DNA of 64,000 nucleotides from Ephydatia muelleri (GCA_013339895.1 JABACO010000016.1:1808608-1872607), one strand, 5' to 3'; shown: positions 11,965-25,124, counted from the first letter of the stretch. Notes: generated by a model from the letters alone, not told the origin. Made by a program: numbers and translations.

Positions 11965-12575
11965 CTTATGAATACACCCACAGAACACAGAACACACAGA
12001 CACAACACATGAAATACACACAAGCACACACAGAACACAGAACACACAGACACAACACATGAAATACACACAAGCACACACAGTCACACAAAATTCGCAG
12101 ACATGCACACGACATACACACACAGACACACACATGGACACGGACACACATGCACACACAGGCACACATACACAGGCATACACAACAGACGCACAAACAC
12201 GTACACACAAGCACACAGATACAAAATACACAATACATATAGACATCTACACACATGCTCAGCACACAGACACACACGACATACACTAAGACACAGAGAC
12301 ACACATGCACACACACATACATAAACATACACACTGACTCGCACATGTGCACTCACAGACAATGTACATACACACATGCACACAAAACCACACAGACACA
12401 CACATACACACACATGCAGACACACACACAGACACACACACATACACACACACGCAGACACACACACAGACACACACACAAACACACACAGACACACACA
12501 CACAGACAGACATGCACACAGACAGACAGACACACAGACACACACACGCACACACAAGACACACACACATCACAC
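11965..12575. repeat. CA-rich satellite tract
   Basis: About 600 bp of CACAGA/CACACA sequence. It begins with two copies of a ~54-bp unit (GAACACAGAACACACAGACA and following) at about 11983-12090. Reading frames through it give only Cys/Val or His/Thr runs. Confidence 0.9.
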
Positions 12576-13470
12576 CGTGCCCCATAGGATTGCACATATC
12601 AATTATACAAACCAACTCACTAGCACACATATTGTCATATGCACATGCATTCTATTCAATTTAGCTGTTTTTTGTCCACATTTGTGCTGGTCAATTTATA
12701 TACCAAGCTTTCTTTTTCCTCTGTATTATTGCATGTATCCTCTATATAAAAGTATTATTATTTCTTTGACAACTACTTGCTTTCTGTAGGTAGTACAATT
12801 GTGAAAGATCCTTGATCAACTTCTCGTCATTCTCTATGCCTCTACTACTCTGTTATGTGGCTTGTGGTATCACTTGCAGGGACTTTAGTATGTCTTTGCT
12901 CACACAATATTTAGCTCACACGCAGTACATGAACATGCCCTCATGTTGCCTTTATGCATGTGTATACGATAGGGAGGTACATTGCAGGTCTCACAGGCCT
13001 ACTTTTTCCATCAGCACAATGTTGTATGTCCCATGTCGCACTAGTTGAATGCAGGGAATTAAAGAAGTGTACATTCAAATGAACTCAGATTACTGTTCCC
13101 CTCCATAAGTACAAAATACGTACACATCCCTTGCTATAACCTTCTAGAAGTAGTCATTTAATTTACTGCATAAAAATTAGTACAATGCGAAACGCAACAC
13201 TGTGCTGCCTCTTCTTGATGAAAAAGGATCTACCACGGAGGTAAGTTTTTGTTTTTCTTTGAAGGGCGATAATTGTACAAGGAGATGTTTGTGCCTGGCG
13301 ATGAATTACCTTATCATTGTTGAAGCAATATTCATCATTCTATGGAGCACAACAGAAGCCTCTTAATTGCAAACCATGACTTGTCTCAGAAGACAGTCCT
13401 CATTCAGTGAGAGAAAATATGTATATACCATCATTATTAGAGAGCACTACTGTTTTTTTCCCCCACAAGA
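12576..13470. other. Non-genic stretch
   Basis: Ordinary AT-rich DNA between the CA and GT tracts. I see no exon-like reading frame with recognisable features. Confidence 0.4.
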
Positions 13471-13475
13471 ATAAC

Positions 13476-13880
13476 AGTGTGTGTGTCATTGTGTGTCTGT
13501 GTGTACGCATGTCTGTGCACATGTGTGAGTCTGTGTGTGTGTTTATGTATCTGTGTGTGTCTGTGCATGCATGTGTGTGTCTGTGCATGTCGTGTGTGTG
13601 TCTGTGTGCATGTGTGTGTCAGTGTGTACATCACGCATGTGTCTGTGTACGCATGTGTGTCTGTACATGTGTGTGTATGTCATGTGTATCTGTGTGTCTA
13701 TATGTAATTTTGTGTGTGAGTCTGTGCATGTATTTGTGTGCGTGTCTGTGAGTCCGTGTGTGTGTATTTCGGTCGTGTGTGTGTCTGTGTCGTGTGTGGG
13801 TGTGCATGTGTGTGTGTGCATGTGTCTGTGTGTGTGCATGTGTGTGTGCATGTGTGTTGCCACATGTGTGTGTGTTATGC
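13476..13880. repeat. GT-rich satellite tract
   Basis: About 400 bp of GTGTGTCTGTGCATG-type repeat. It is the complement in composition of the 12-kb CA tract. Confidence 0.9.
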
Positions 13881-14097
13881 AATGCAAGTGTGCAATGTAT
13901 GTGTACATTTAGAGGACCAGATGGGGACACAATGTATGTACAACGATTCTATCCTTGGACAATAAATGTACAGAAAGCTTGGTACACAAATTGTAATAGA
14001 ATCAGTTAATTTTGACAACGTATAGCATCAATGATGTGTTTGAAAAAAAACTATATTTGTTGTAGAAAATGGTAGTATTTCAATTTTTTCCCTGTGA

Positions 14098-14139
14098 ATT
14101 TCACCATATATTGTCTGAGTAAGAGCATATATGGTGAAA
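14098..14139. repeat. Small inverted repeat (TTTCACCATATA)
   Basis: ATTTCACCATATA and TATATGGTGAAAAT flank a ~17-bp loop. Confidence 0.6.
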
Positions 14140-14225
14140 ATTGATAGTGAATATTATCTCGTCCCGCCCCTTTGTATCTATACCTGGATTCAGTTCATTC
14201 AGTCCCGCTCTCTCAGGTGCTAGAC

Positions 14226-17200
14226 ATGGATGCCAAGGTGAGCTACAGTGTCTATACACTTTTGACATGGCTTACTGGAGTGGAAGCGGATCATGTGAGC
14301 CATTGAGCTCTGTAATAGGCTTTCGTACCTCGCCCCCAAAGTTGCAAACAGCGACTGACAGGGTTTTCTTTCGATCACGTTCATATCCTGTCAGCTCCCT
14401 GAAGAACCCTAAACTACATAGATAGTAATAAGTGTGCAATCATTTTTGCGGTATAATTTTTTTTTTCCAGACACGTTGGAAGTTCTCTCCGTTTAGTGTT
14501 TCATAGCGCTCTTGAGCAATGTTATAAGTCTCCTTGATGAGTTAGTGCAGTCGTTATTAGAATGTGCTTGGGGTTGCTTGATGTAATTATTATGTCCAAG
14601 GAGCTTTTTTGTGTGACTGATTCGAAATCAGACGCGCTATCGTAGGCGTGCTATTTTTATTAACCTGAAGGTTGTACTTTTATTGATAGAAGGATCGTTA
14701 AAACCGTTGCTTGATGCTTAAGCTTGCTATGTGGCAAGATACAAATTTTTGGAGCTTTATGCCACGGAATCAAGTGCGTTAATTATTTTATTATTCGTGT
14801 TAACGAAGCTCGTTTCCATGATCCAATCCAGGAAGGATATACTGATTATTCGTGGTTTTGAAACGCAAAACGGCGGACTTGAAACATATACCGGTATGGG
14901 ACTCGTGTGATGGCTGTGCCTGTCATAAGTAGGCCTGCCTACTGGCCAGCATGATACATGCACATTACTGCAAGCCTCGAACTGAATGTCACTACATATG
15001 CCATCAAATTAAAACGCGAGGCCAAATCCGAGTCTGCCTAGGGGGAAAAAAAAGTGGAATGGTAACAGGCAGCTGTTATAAGGCGTCCAATCTTATCAGA
15101 GATAATATCTTAGTCTCGTACCTACCCCGATTCCCACAGCTGCGGATGGATTACATCACGTAGCGGTGATGTAATTCATCCGCAGCTGTGGGAATCAGGG
15201 TCTGGGTACGGGACTAATATTATCTCTGGTCCAATTAGGGAGCGCCTCCGCTCCAGACCCCTTTTAAGTGGCTTAAAATCGCTAAAAATCATGATGGGGT
15301 CTTGTAAGACTGTAACAGAGCTGTGCGGTAGCAACCCAACTCTGCACCATAGATTATAGAATACAGGGATTGGAAACGGTATATACATTTACGTGACGTG
15401 ACGTCACGTTCCGTTACATGACCGTGCTTCGCATCGAATCCTTTGGTGGGCGTGTGAGCTGTTAAACATCCTTCTGTAGAGAGCTTCTTTCGGCATTGCT
15501 TAGCGAATAACTGTGTGAGGACAGCCTCTTTGACATCAAAGAATCTTTTAACTATTCTTTTTACAGAGTTTCAGTTGAGCCAGTGAGCGATCGTAGCTAC
15601 CACGTGATCGGGTAGTGGTTGTGGGATTTTCCTGGACACAGGAAAGATTATAAATCCATTTTAGGAGTTCCCATATAGATTACGTAGTTGATAGTGTGGC
15701 GCAGTAACGTTCTGGAGTCCCTTCAAAGGGTTCTGGCATTGTAAATCGTCAATATGTCATATAATGATATCCCAAAAATGTATTTTTTGTGTACTTTTCC
15801 CTGAAAAGTGATCAGGGTTCTAAAATATTTGAGGACATATATTGAATCAGAGATGCATATTGAGTGGCGTGATCAAAAATTCTTATGTGTTGTGCATGTG
15901 TTGTAGGAGCAAATGGCTCGCAAGTTTGTTTGGGTCGAAGCTAAGATATATCCGTGTTGAATGGAATTGCTCCACAAATGCCTCTTAAACGTATTTTTAC
16001 CTTTTGGATAGCCGGATCGGGCACAAGTTTCTCAAATGTACCGACTATTTTCTCGGCAAAGCTCACAAAAGTGCCCTGGCCAGGGTACATAATCGTGAAA
16101 TGCGGATCAATTCCGTAATCTTTACCGTTTCCAATCCCTGTATTCTATAATCTATGTCTGCACGCAGCGTATACTGAATTATTACAACTGCAGGCAAAGT
16201 GTATATACACACACATTACGTCACTTCCAATTCTACGCATGCTCATCGAACTAGGCACCTTGCATACAAATTTCTATACTGAACTCTGTGGGCCTGGGTA
16301 CCAGGTCACATATTTATCAACTTCTAACTGTTAGCACATATCAAAGATTAAATCAGTTGGATCAATTGGTGGGGTTGAATAAACCTACTTCCTGGTCTAG
16401 TAGATTTCCAAGTGCTGATATCACTGAGCACATCCTTATGATATAACCTGACCATCCCCATGGAACTTTAATTGTTATTCTATAAGCATGCAGAGTAGCT
16501 AGATGACCGACCACTTTCCTTTTCCCAGTACAATACTCCTGCATCTCAGAGTGAGGAGACACTGTGGACAGCTGCTGTTAATGGAAACCTTCCTGCACTG
16601 AGATATCTGGTGGAACAGATAGGGCTGGATGTAAATCAGAAGAATAATGATGGCAATGCACCTCTGAACATTGCTGCAACATATGGGAAGATAGACATTG
16701 TGAAGTATTTGATAGAAGAGCTGAAGTGCAGTCCAAGATGTCCAGGTCAGCTGGGTAGATCACCATTGCATAATGATTGTGAAAAAAATGGGAATAGAGA
16801 TGGTAAAGTACCTGCTGGAGAAGCATAGGTGTGATCTCTCAGGAAGGGATGAACAAGGAAACACTCCACTCAACGTGGCTGCATCCAGTGGTAGCCTAGG
16901 CATCCTGATATACCTCATTGAAGAAAAAGAGTGCGATCCAAGATGCCTAGGTCATTGGGGTAGATCACTATTGCATAATGCTTGTGGAAAAAATGGGAAT
17001 CTAGAGATGGTGAAGTACCTCGTGGAGAAGCATAGGTGTGATCTCTCAGGATGGGATGAACAAGGAAACACTCCACTCAACGTGGCTGCATCCAGTGGTA
17101 GCCTAGGCATCTTAAAATACCTCATTGAAGAAAAGAATTGGAATCTAAGATCTCCAGGTCAACTGGGTAGATCACCATTACATAATGCTTGTCGAAAAAA

Positions 17201-20200
17201 GGGCAATCTAGAGATGGTGAAGTACCTCGTGGAGAAACACGGATGTGATCCTAACACAAAAGATGAGAATGGAAGCAATTCAGTGCACATGGCTGCTTTA
17301 TCAGGCAGCATAGACATCCTGATATACCTCATTGAAGAAAAAGAGTGCGATCCAAGATGCCTAGGTCAACTGGGTAGATCACCATTACATAATGCTTGTC
17401 GAAAAAAGGGCAATCTAGAGATGGTGAAGTACCTCGTGGAGAAACACGGATGTGTCCTAACACAAAAGATGAGAATGGAAGCAACTCAGTGCACATGGCT
17501 GCTTTATCAGGCAGCATAGACATCCTGATATACCTCATTGAAGAAATAGAGTGTGATCCAAGATGCCTAGGTCTTTGGGGTAGATCACTATTGCACTCTG
17601 CATGTCAAAACAATCTAGAAATGGTGAAGTACCTGATGGAGAAAACTGGATGTAACCTCTTTATAAAGGATGAACATGGAAGCACTCCACTAGATCTGGT
17701 TATTACCTGGAATAAAGAACCAATGATAAAGTACTTCAGGGATAAATTGGGTATTCCATATCAACATATTCACTATGTAAGAACTGATAACCATTTTTTT
17801 CGGGTGTTTCAGTATAATTGTACCACTTTATTTTATGTTTAGATGCTCCCTCCTGGATCTCATATAGTCAAAGATGAGGCTACTGGAAGATGGGTCCCTA
17901 AAAATGAATCTGTGGCATCTGTGCAATGGGTATGTATCCTAACGTATTTGTATAAATATCTTGTCTTATGTGCTACAAGTAGTTAAAACATTCTCTGTGA
18001 GAAAACGAGTTGGATTTAATTAAGGTGTGAAATGTACAAAGCTATGATGGATTTTCATTGGCCATACCCATGTCCTCAATATGAGCTGCTACTGCAGTGT
18101 TCCTGATAAGTAAATAAACATAGTTGCCATTTCAATTGCTAAGTGCTGCTGTGCATCTTTTGTTTTTTGTATTGGACTTTGTTCTAATTTTCACTTCAAT
18201 TTGGTAGGGATTGCACCACCATTTATATATGTGTTAGATCCCTTTTCGCAGAAACGATCCCATATGTTGTTTACAAGTGTGATGGCATTATATTGCACAG
18301 TAGCTTTTTCAGCCCTTCTCAAAACTCCAATTTGTAACATGCCATTACATGGTAACTGTTTCTAGGTTTGTAATGCTGTGTTGCGTTAAATGACAGGTGA
18401 TTTCAAAAGTCATTTTTATTCTCCTGATTATACAAAACACTCTTTCTTTTCAGCATTTGAATGTGGTAAGACTGATATCACTAATACCAAGCTGGCAACA
18501 TGGATAAATGTGCAATGCTTGGTCTTCCACAATGTGATTACCCCATATAAACATCCATTTTGTGACTGAATAGTTTAATTTTCTTCTTCATTGTCATTTA
18601 CAGGCATCAGATATGTCCTTTACTTGTACTAACAGATATATAATAAATTCATCATGTTGTTTACCAAGCATTCTATAACTACAGAGTCCTGAGACCTTGG
18701 TAAACAACATGATGAATTTATTGTATATCTGTTAGTACAAGTAAAGGACATAGATATAATGGGATTTTCAAATGCTGCTTTAATTTGATCTTTGAAGTTT
18801 TGCTTCATTCTATTATTGTAATGAGCCATAAAATGTGGTATTTTAAATTCTGCTAGTAGTATTCAATTGTATATAAAGAAAGCAGAACAAACAGTAAACT
18901 GCAATAAGAAGTTAAAAGCATTTATTTATTGAGGATGTTAGCTGTTGAAATCCAGGAGAAATTAGGATATAGATGGCTCTGATGATTTGATAGTGTGAAA
19001 TCTTTCATAGTTGTGTGTGTTTTCAGTCCTTGATGGACTCGATGTATCATTTACATATACAACAGTGCATCGAAAATGATGTTGAGAAGCATAGAAAGCT
19101 ATGATGCATGGAAATTCTGTAGTCCGGAATCTGTTAAACTTTGTGTACACATCGCTTAGTTTTAAAGTACAGTCTCTAAACTAAGTAACAAGTTCGCCTT
19201 GTGTGTGTATGTGTGTGTGTGTATTGTGTGTGTGTGTGTTTGTGTGTGTGTTTGTACATGTTTATTGGATGAGGTTTATAAACATCAAGCATGAGAGCGT
19301 AATATGGACCTCAGATGCATGAGGCTTGTGAGCGGTGGCATGTCGATCTGCAGTTGTCGCACAGTCGACAGGCAATTATTGTGCTTACTGGCACAAGCGA
19401 AAGACATGTAAAGATCGAATGCAGGTTATTGCCTGCAACTGACACACGAATTCAAACACTACCATAGATCAATATGAGAGTTGGGTTATTCAAATTGTGC
19501 TTTTTACCTTAAAGGCATATTTCTGGCTAATGTTCTGCACTGTGAGTAGTGTGTTCGACTGGAAACATATTCATTCCCATGGATATGGTGATAAAGATAT
19601 ACACATCCCTAGTTTCCAGTTAACCATTTTTTCTACACTTGTATAGTCTAGTTTGTGCTAAGAGAGTTGCATATTTGTAGATGGCTCTTCTTTAAAAGTG
19701 CAAGCGCAGTTAACAGCAAAGTCATTATACTGCATGAGTTAGCATTTGCAGATCTAAATGCTGCAAAATGTAATTTGATATTACATCTATAGGACCATCC
19801 AGTGATTCAGAACGAGCTTGGTGAAATGATAGTAAGCAAAACAGAAGTATGTGTGCTTGTGGATAGCATATTTTGGCACTCATTATTCAGCCAGATTGGT
19901 GTCCAATTCAGAAACATACTGGAGATGTTATTTTTGTTAAAATAGGTAAGTTGACATGTGATAACTGCATAGAATAGTAATGATGGAGTGATTGGCCATT
20001 GTCATATAGAAACTGGTGTGGCTGTTGATGAAGATCCTAGAGCAGCTGTAGCAAGGTACCAAGATGCCCTCAAAGATGGCTATGTTTTAGCTTCTTTTGT
20101 GAAGATCTTAATCATTGGGGCAGCTGGTGTTGGGAAAACACATCTCTTGCGTTTGTTATTTGGTGAATCACCACCTGCTGTTAGGCAGAGTACACCAGTG

Positions 20201-22526
20201 ATGGAGAGGCCTGTTCAGACCATTTTAACACTACTTAAAGAAAATTCTACTTTTGAAAAAGTAACTGATAAGAAGCTCTATGACCTACTAGGGCAAACCA
20301 TCAATGCAAGGCATCTGGATGGAGTAGTCAATAAACCTGTTACAGAAATGTTGTCTCCTGAAAAATCTCATCCCAATCCAAGATTACTGCAAGTGAACCA
20401 AGACAGAAAATCGGACTCTTTGCACATGCATCATGTATCTGAGGTGACACAACAAATGATTCCGTACATAGCCAAGTTCAGAGATGCTCCACCCCTCCCT
20501 GATGTAGACTGGTTATACTTCATTGACTCAGGAGGGCAGCCACAATTCCATCAACTCCTGCCTGCATTCATGCACCACACCAATCTCAACATCTTTGTCC
20601 TCAGGTTATGTGACAAGCTCAGTGACCATCCCACTGCTGAGTACTATGATGGGACAGGTGCTTGTGTCTCCTCCCCTGCCTCTTTACTGACCAACAAGGA
20701 GATCCTCCAATCTTGTGCACAAGCTACACAGACAGCAGACCAAGATGGAGACTCCAGGCTCATCATGGTTGGTACACATCGAGACCTCCAATGTGATGGT
20801 GAGACAATAAAGGACAAGAATGAACAGCTACTATCACTCCTCACCCCATCAATGAAGAGTCACCTGACATACAACAATGAAGCCAAAAGAGAGCTCATCT
20901 TTCCACTCAACACAAAAGAGCCTGTTGACGTAGATACAAAGGTTGCCCAGCATCTACGAAAATCTATTTTGTCAATCAAAAGAAGGATAAAGCCAAAAAA
21001 GATCCCTCTGAGATGGCTTGTGTTCCATCAAGAGATACAGTCACTATCCACAAAGAACAACAGTGACTTACTTAGCTTTCAAGAGTGCTGTCAGGTGGCC
21101 AAAAGACTTCACATGGAGGATGACACTGCAGCAGCTCTCAAATTCTTCTCTGACCTCAATTCTATATTGTACTACCCCTCCATCCTTCCCAATGTGGTCT
21201 TCACCAATCCTCAATGTCTTCTCAACATCATCACTGAGATAATTAAATACATTGTGTACAACACAGACAGTGCACTAGTCAATGACCCTCTATTTATCAG
21301 TGCTCGTAATGAAGGAATTATTTCAGTCAAGCTCATTGATTTAATGAAGCAGGACATTCCACAAGTATTCAAGCCATCAATGATTGAGGCACATGATCTG
21401 ATAGCTCTTCTCCTTCATCTGAAAATTGTCAGTAAACATAATAGTGATTTTTTTTATGCCATCACTCCTCAGAGGTCTGGACACAAAAGGAATTGAAGTT
21501 TCACTGTCCAAGCATCCTGACTCTGTTGAACCATGTATTGTGTATTATAAAAACAGATGGCTTGAGTGTGGCACATTTGGATTTCTAATCACATCATTAC
21601 TTTCTTCCGAGTGGGAACTTGCACCAAATGGAACTTGTGTGCATTCAAATTGCATCCAGTTGCTCTTTCATTCCTGTATGGTCACATTGGTTGATCATGT
21701 GACCCATATTCAAATACATGTTCATGGTAGATCTGACATATGTAACAACTGTTGTCCAAAAATAAAACAGAGTGTTCTAGATGCATTTAAAGTCAAACCC
21801 CAGTTCGGTTTTGTTTGTCCTTGCAGAGAATTTGAAGAAAGGCACATTGCTTCCTACACATCTGTAACCCTAGAAGCAAAGAGCATATTCTGTTCGAAAA
21901 ATCCTCAGCGAATATTTCCCTTGTCTTCTCGTCATGAAGTGTGGATAAAATCTTCAAACCACAACCAGAAGTTTGTGAATGAAATGGTGTCTTGTGTCGA
22001 TGCTCTCAAAGGTAAACGTAAGGTTTTTCATTGCATTGTGGTGCTCTAATAGCATGTTTGCTTACTGTGATACCATGAGAAGACTGACATCTCTGCATGC
22101 ATCATGTCAATAACATTGCAAGCCAAATGGAATATTTTATTACTACATGGAATTGAATTCAATTACATAGAATGTACATGTGTATATGCATTGACCTTTG
22201 TCATATATTTGTTATAATGGAATGTAGGTGAAAGCTCTCCTAAAATGGCTGATCTCATGAATGATGTTGCTTCTCATATTCCTGCAAAGTGGAGATTGGT
22301 GGGAATTCAGTTGGAGCTACCTTCAGGGATACTGGATAGCATAGAGAATCAGAATGCTAGCAAACCAAATGGCTGCCTAATGTCATTTAATCAGGTGTTT
22401 TCAGAATGGGAGAGACAGAAAACCAAACCTCATACATGGAAGACCATCATTAATGTTTTACATGCTCCAGCTGTTGGTGAACACGAACTGTCTGATAAAA
22501 TAGTCTTCAAGTATTGTAGACTCTAA
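14226..22526 (+). CDS. ROCO-family protein: ankyrin repeats - ROC GTPase - COR - Death domain (frame broken three times)
   Basis: Exons: 14226-14237 (candidate MDAK start, low confidence), 16529-17776, 17843-17929, 19793-19846, 19891-19945, 20010-22011, 22228-22526. The 16529-17776 exon holds ankyrin repeats with SPLHNAC, EMVKYLVEKH and TPLNVAAS motifs. The 20010 exon has a ROC domain: P-loop IGAAGVGKT, switch IDSGGQPQFH and THRD. A COR domain follows (PLRWLVFHQEIQ, then ILYYPSILPNVVF). The last exon is a Death domain (LMNDVASHIPAKWRLVGIQL). ANK-ROC-COR-Death is the DAPK1 layout without the kinase, a type seen in invertebrate ROCO proteins; the role would be GTP-switched death or stress signalling. 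Frame breaks: a 2-nt deletion near 16792, a 1-nt deletion near 17455 (together they restore frame), and one extra T in the T8 run at 21448-21455. The 2002-nt length of exon 20010-22011 independently shows one surplus base. Confidence 0.85.
15096..15230. mobile_element. Foldback MITE-like palindrome
   Basis: An almost perfect ~135-bp inverted repeat with arms of ~65 bp. CAGAGATAATAT is at the left end and ATTATCTCTGG at the right. The arms share CCCACAGCTGCGGATG and ATTACATCAC around a 3-bp loop. It lies in the putative first intron of the ROCO gene. Confidence 0.8.
15348..16156. mobile_element. Non-autonomous TIR element (809 bp)
   Basis: Terminal inverted repeats of ~34 bp begin CATAGATTATAGAATACAGG and are repeated in reverse at 16123-16156. 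A 7-bp direct repeat TCTGCAC flanks both ends (15341-15347 and 16157-16163), which is the expected target-site duplication. There is no coding capacity. TSD length and TIR style suggest a hAT-like MITE. Confidence 0.85.
16755..17600 (+). repeat. ~207-bp tandem DNA repeat encoding ankyrin pairs
   Basis: The word GGGTAGATCACCATTGCATA, with minor changes, recurs about every 205-208 bp (near 16755, 16960, 17166, 17373 and 17578). Each unit encodes two ankyrin modules. Neighbouring units are nearly identical in DNA, so the expansion is recent. Confidence 0.85.
17930..19792. other. ROCO intron
   Basis: A 1.86-kb intron with a foldback element at 18612-18751 and a GT microsatellite at about 19200-19256. 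Nothing else recognisable. Confidence 0.6.
18612..18751. mobile_element. Foldback element
   Basis: Arms TATGTCCTTTACTTGTACTA and the reverse complement TAGTACAAGTAAAGGACATA. The total inverted repeat is ~140 bp with a short loop around 18680. It is intronic and non-coding. Confidence 0.85.
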
Positions 22527-22629
22527 CCACACTTTGTTCTAATTTTTTTCTAAATCCTTTTTTACATTTATGTATTAAGGCTTTATGGTTTGTATTGTGG
22601 ATTAATATGGAACGTTCTACGAGATTTTG

Positions 22630-23035
22630 GTTCTTGTGGATTATGTGGGACAGTTTCTGAGGAAATGTCGTACCGTTATAATGATACGTTTTATGAGAAT
22701 TTGTGGATTTCAGTTTATAACATAAAACTCAAATATTGCTATATCTTCTGAACCGTTAATGCTATCGACTTCCTATTTTCACCACTTCGTCATACATCAC
22801 TTCTCTACATGTATGTGCAGAGTATTTTGGTGTCTTGCACAGCACAGTGCCGAGGTTACAAGGTCCGATACCCCATTCGGTTCAAAACCGCCACATCTTC
22901 AGCTAGCAGCGTCCAAATCGCAGTACGTACGTAGAGGGGATCCTGTTGCTATTGATTTGTTCTGTTCGTTAATTTTTACTGTATCCATTACGGAGATACA
23001 GCTGTGCAAAGCGGTTAATTACTGAACAGATAGTC
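22630..23035 (+). mobile_element. Solitary 3' tail of the RLE-type LINE family
   Basis: This matches the sequence that follows the LINE ORFs at 61.3 and 62.2 kb. It shares GGGACAGTTTC, CCGTTAATGCTATCGAC, TTCCTATTTTCACCACTTC, CGATACCCCATTCGGTTCAA and TTGTTCTGTTCGTTAATTTT in the same order. No coding part remains, so it is a strongly 5'-truncated insertion or a tail-derived short element. Confidence 0.65.
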
Positions 23036-23560
23036 TCGGCATACGTATCTAAACTAAACATGCCAATGGGATCTTCGTTGATGGTTGTAATATCTCGAAT
23101 TGTAAACACACCCAACAGTTATACAAGTACAGCATATACAACACCATACACGGAATGACCAAGTCCAGAAGAGAGGGAGTGACGGGTAGAGCCTCAATAG
23201 TCCAGCTTTCTCTAACTCCGGGTTGCCAACTGACTCCTATTACTTACAATTCCAGCGCTTAAAAGAGTCTGCCTCACGTGCCTGTTAGTCTAGAAGGTTC
23301 TATTGCAGTCCCATAGCCTGCTGTTGATAATCAATTACAATGGTGTAGTCATCATCCACGTATCTGATTGAAACGTTCAATTGTTCGCTGTATTGTACAT
23401 CTGTTGCTTCGTCACCAATTACTGCATGCATGCCATCCAGGTGCGCAATTACATGTAGGGGCCTTGCACGTGCAAGGCCCCTAATTTTGTAATTTCACGC
23501 AAAACCATTATAATTGTAATAACTCGTTTATTATATCGTGAGACATATATTTCCCTGCTT
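23036..23560. other. Non-genic stretch
   Basis: No gene recognised. A small palindrome, GGGGCCTTGCACGTGCAAGGCCCC, lies at 23458-23481. Confidence 0.4.
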
Positions 23561-23563
23561 CAG

Positions 23564-24190
23564 TTAAGCCGGTGCTATCAGTAACTTCACTCCATGCGGA
23601 AAGCAGCTACCTTCTTTTTCAATGTGACCACGCAACGAAAGGCCTTGACATAAAAGAAACTTCATTGCACACAGCTGCAGCTGCCTCAGAAGATTCGTCT
23701 GAACTTTAGCAGTTTCCACACTCAACTGTTGCACTAAAGTTGGGCTCAATTTTAATTCCCATTTCATCCTTGCCTCGTTATGGGGAGCTGAACTTTCATG
23801 AGCAATTAAGAAGCCTTTCAATAGCTTTTTTAATATTTTCAAAGAAATGCTGCATCGGGTTCAACTCCACACGGTGAAAACATATTATGTTTCAGCGCGT
23901 ATCGGCAGTGTAAGCAAAATATTTTCTTTTTTGATACACACAATGTTATCCAAACGTGTTTTTCATACCAGGATAGCATAAAATGCCTACCTTTTCTAGA
24001 AAATATCCCTCTGTTTCGGTTGATAGGCCTCCATTTCATTGCTACAGCAATTGCAAGTACAGTCCATTTGACCTTCATTTGTTGCAATACAGTCAACTGG
24101 CATTATGTCTACTTGGCTGTTTTCACCATCTTTGTCTGAATAACTAGTCGTGTTTGCAACGATTACAGATTCGTTTGACGTTGATGTCAA
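23564..24190 (-). pseudogene. hAT transposase remnant (TTF-type zinc finger, ZMYM1-like)
   Basis: Three minus-strand reading frames in series. The first encodes VDCIATNEGQMDCTC, then AYQPKQRDIF. The second encodes KGRHFMLSWYEKHVWITLCV, then FCLHCRYALKHNMFS. The third encodes MKWELKLSPTLVQQLS, then KFLLCQGLSLRGH. The W-Y...W-C...FCxxC pattern and the later LLxQGLxLRGH block are those of hAT/ZMYM1-type transposases, at the TTF finger and just after it. Frame changes between blocks show it is decayed. Confidence 0.6.
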
Positions 24191-25124
24191 CTCTCTCTGG
24201 TTGTTTTCAAGGGTACTGTCACGAAAAATTTAATCCCCCCGCAATATTATATCCCAGGATAAAATTTGGGCAAGGTGCCAGACTGCAAGAATTTGTCCCA
24301 CCCTGCCATTTTTTATCCCACCCAAAGCACCATTTTTTTTTCAGCTGTCTACCAAACAAGCCACGTGTGTGCAAAAGCACTTATAGATCTGGCGAAGGCA
24401 CCAATGGAGGCGCTTAGTGAAGATAAGAACACTTCCGCTGGAAAGTGAAGACGATTTGGTTGACCGCGTTTATCTGTACCTAAAAGACAATGCGCATCCA
24501 AAGTAATCCTCGGTGTCACTGAAGAGACAAATTCGGTTGAGGTCAAAGAAGTTGGAGCTGCGAAGTGGAGAGTTGTATTACAGACAGAGGCAGAACGTGA
24601 GGTTAGTTGCTTAGTTGTTTCTGGCTATATACGTGTAGAGTGTAGAAGCCAGCGCTTTTGGAGTAGAAAAAGTGCACTTCAAATAAATGAACTGAGAGAA
24701 AGGTTGGCTAGTAGTGAAATTGCCGGCCAATAACTTTTACTTGATTAACGTGGGGGAGGGGGGGGGGGAACTACGCCACTGTAATATTACCCTTGCACCT
24801 GGACCGGATAGGCTGTGAAGTACATTCAGAACCCAGCGGAACGGCGGAAGATAACTTTGGCTTGCCATGTGCATCCTTTTTGTAATGAAGACAATTGCAC
24901 GAGTGAAAGAAAGATTTACGTGGAAAGGTGTAATTGAAGATGTGAAGAAGATGGTGAGTTAATACCATTTATTGCCATTCTTTTAGATTCTGTGGATTGC
25001 ATTCATCTACTCCAGGACTACAGTACACCACTCTGGGATCAAATCTAAGCTTTGACGTAATGAAGGATAATTTTGCATAATGGATCTAACAACTGAGTGA
25101 CGGTCTCTACTTTAGATACCAAAT

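Noticed and set aside
11899-12789. Many overlapping 60-180 aa reading frames rich in Cys/Val or His/Thr
   Set aside because: They are translations of CA/GT microsatellite in every frame. The same applies to frames at 21-325, 1010-1800, 3196-3520, 6839-7121, 13400-13912 and 48393-49606.
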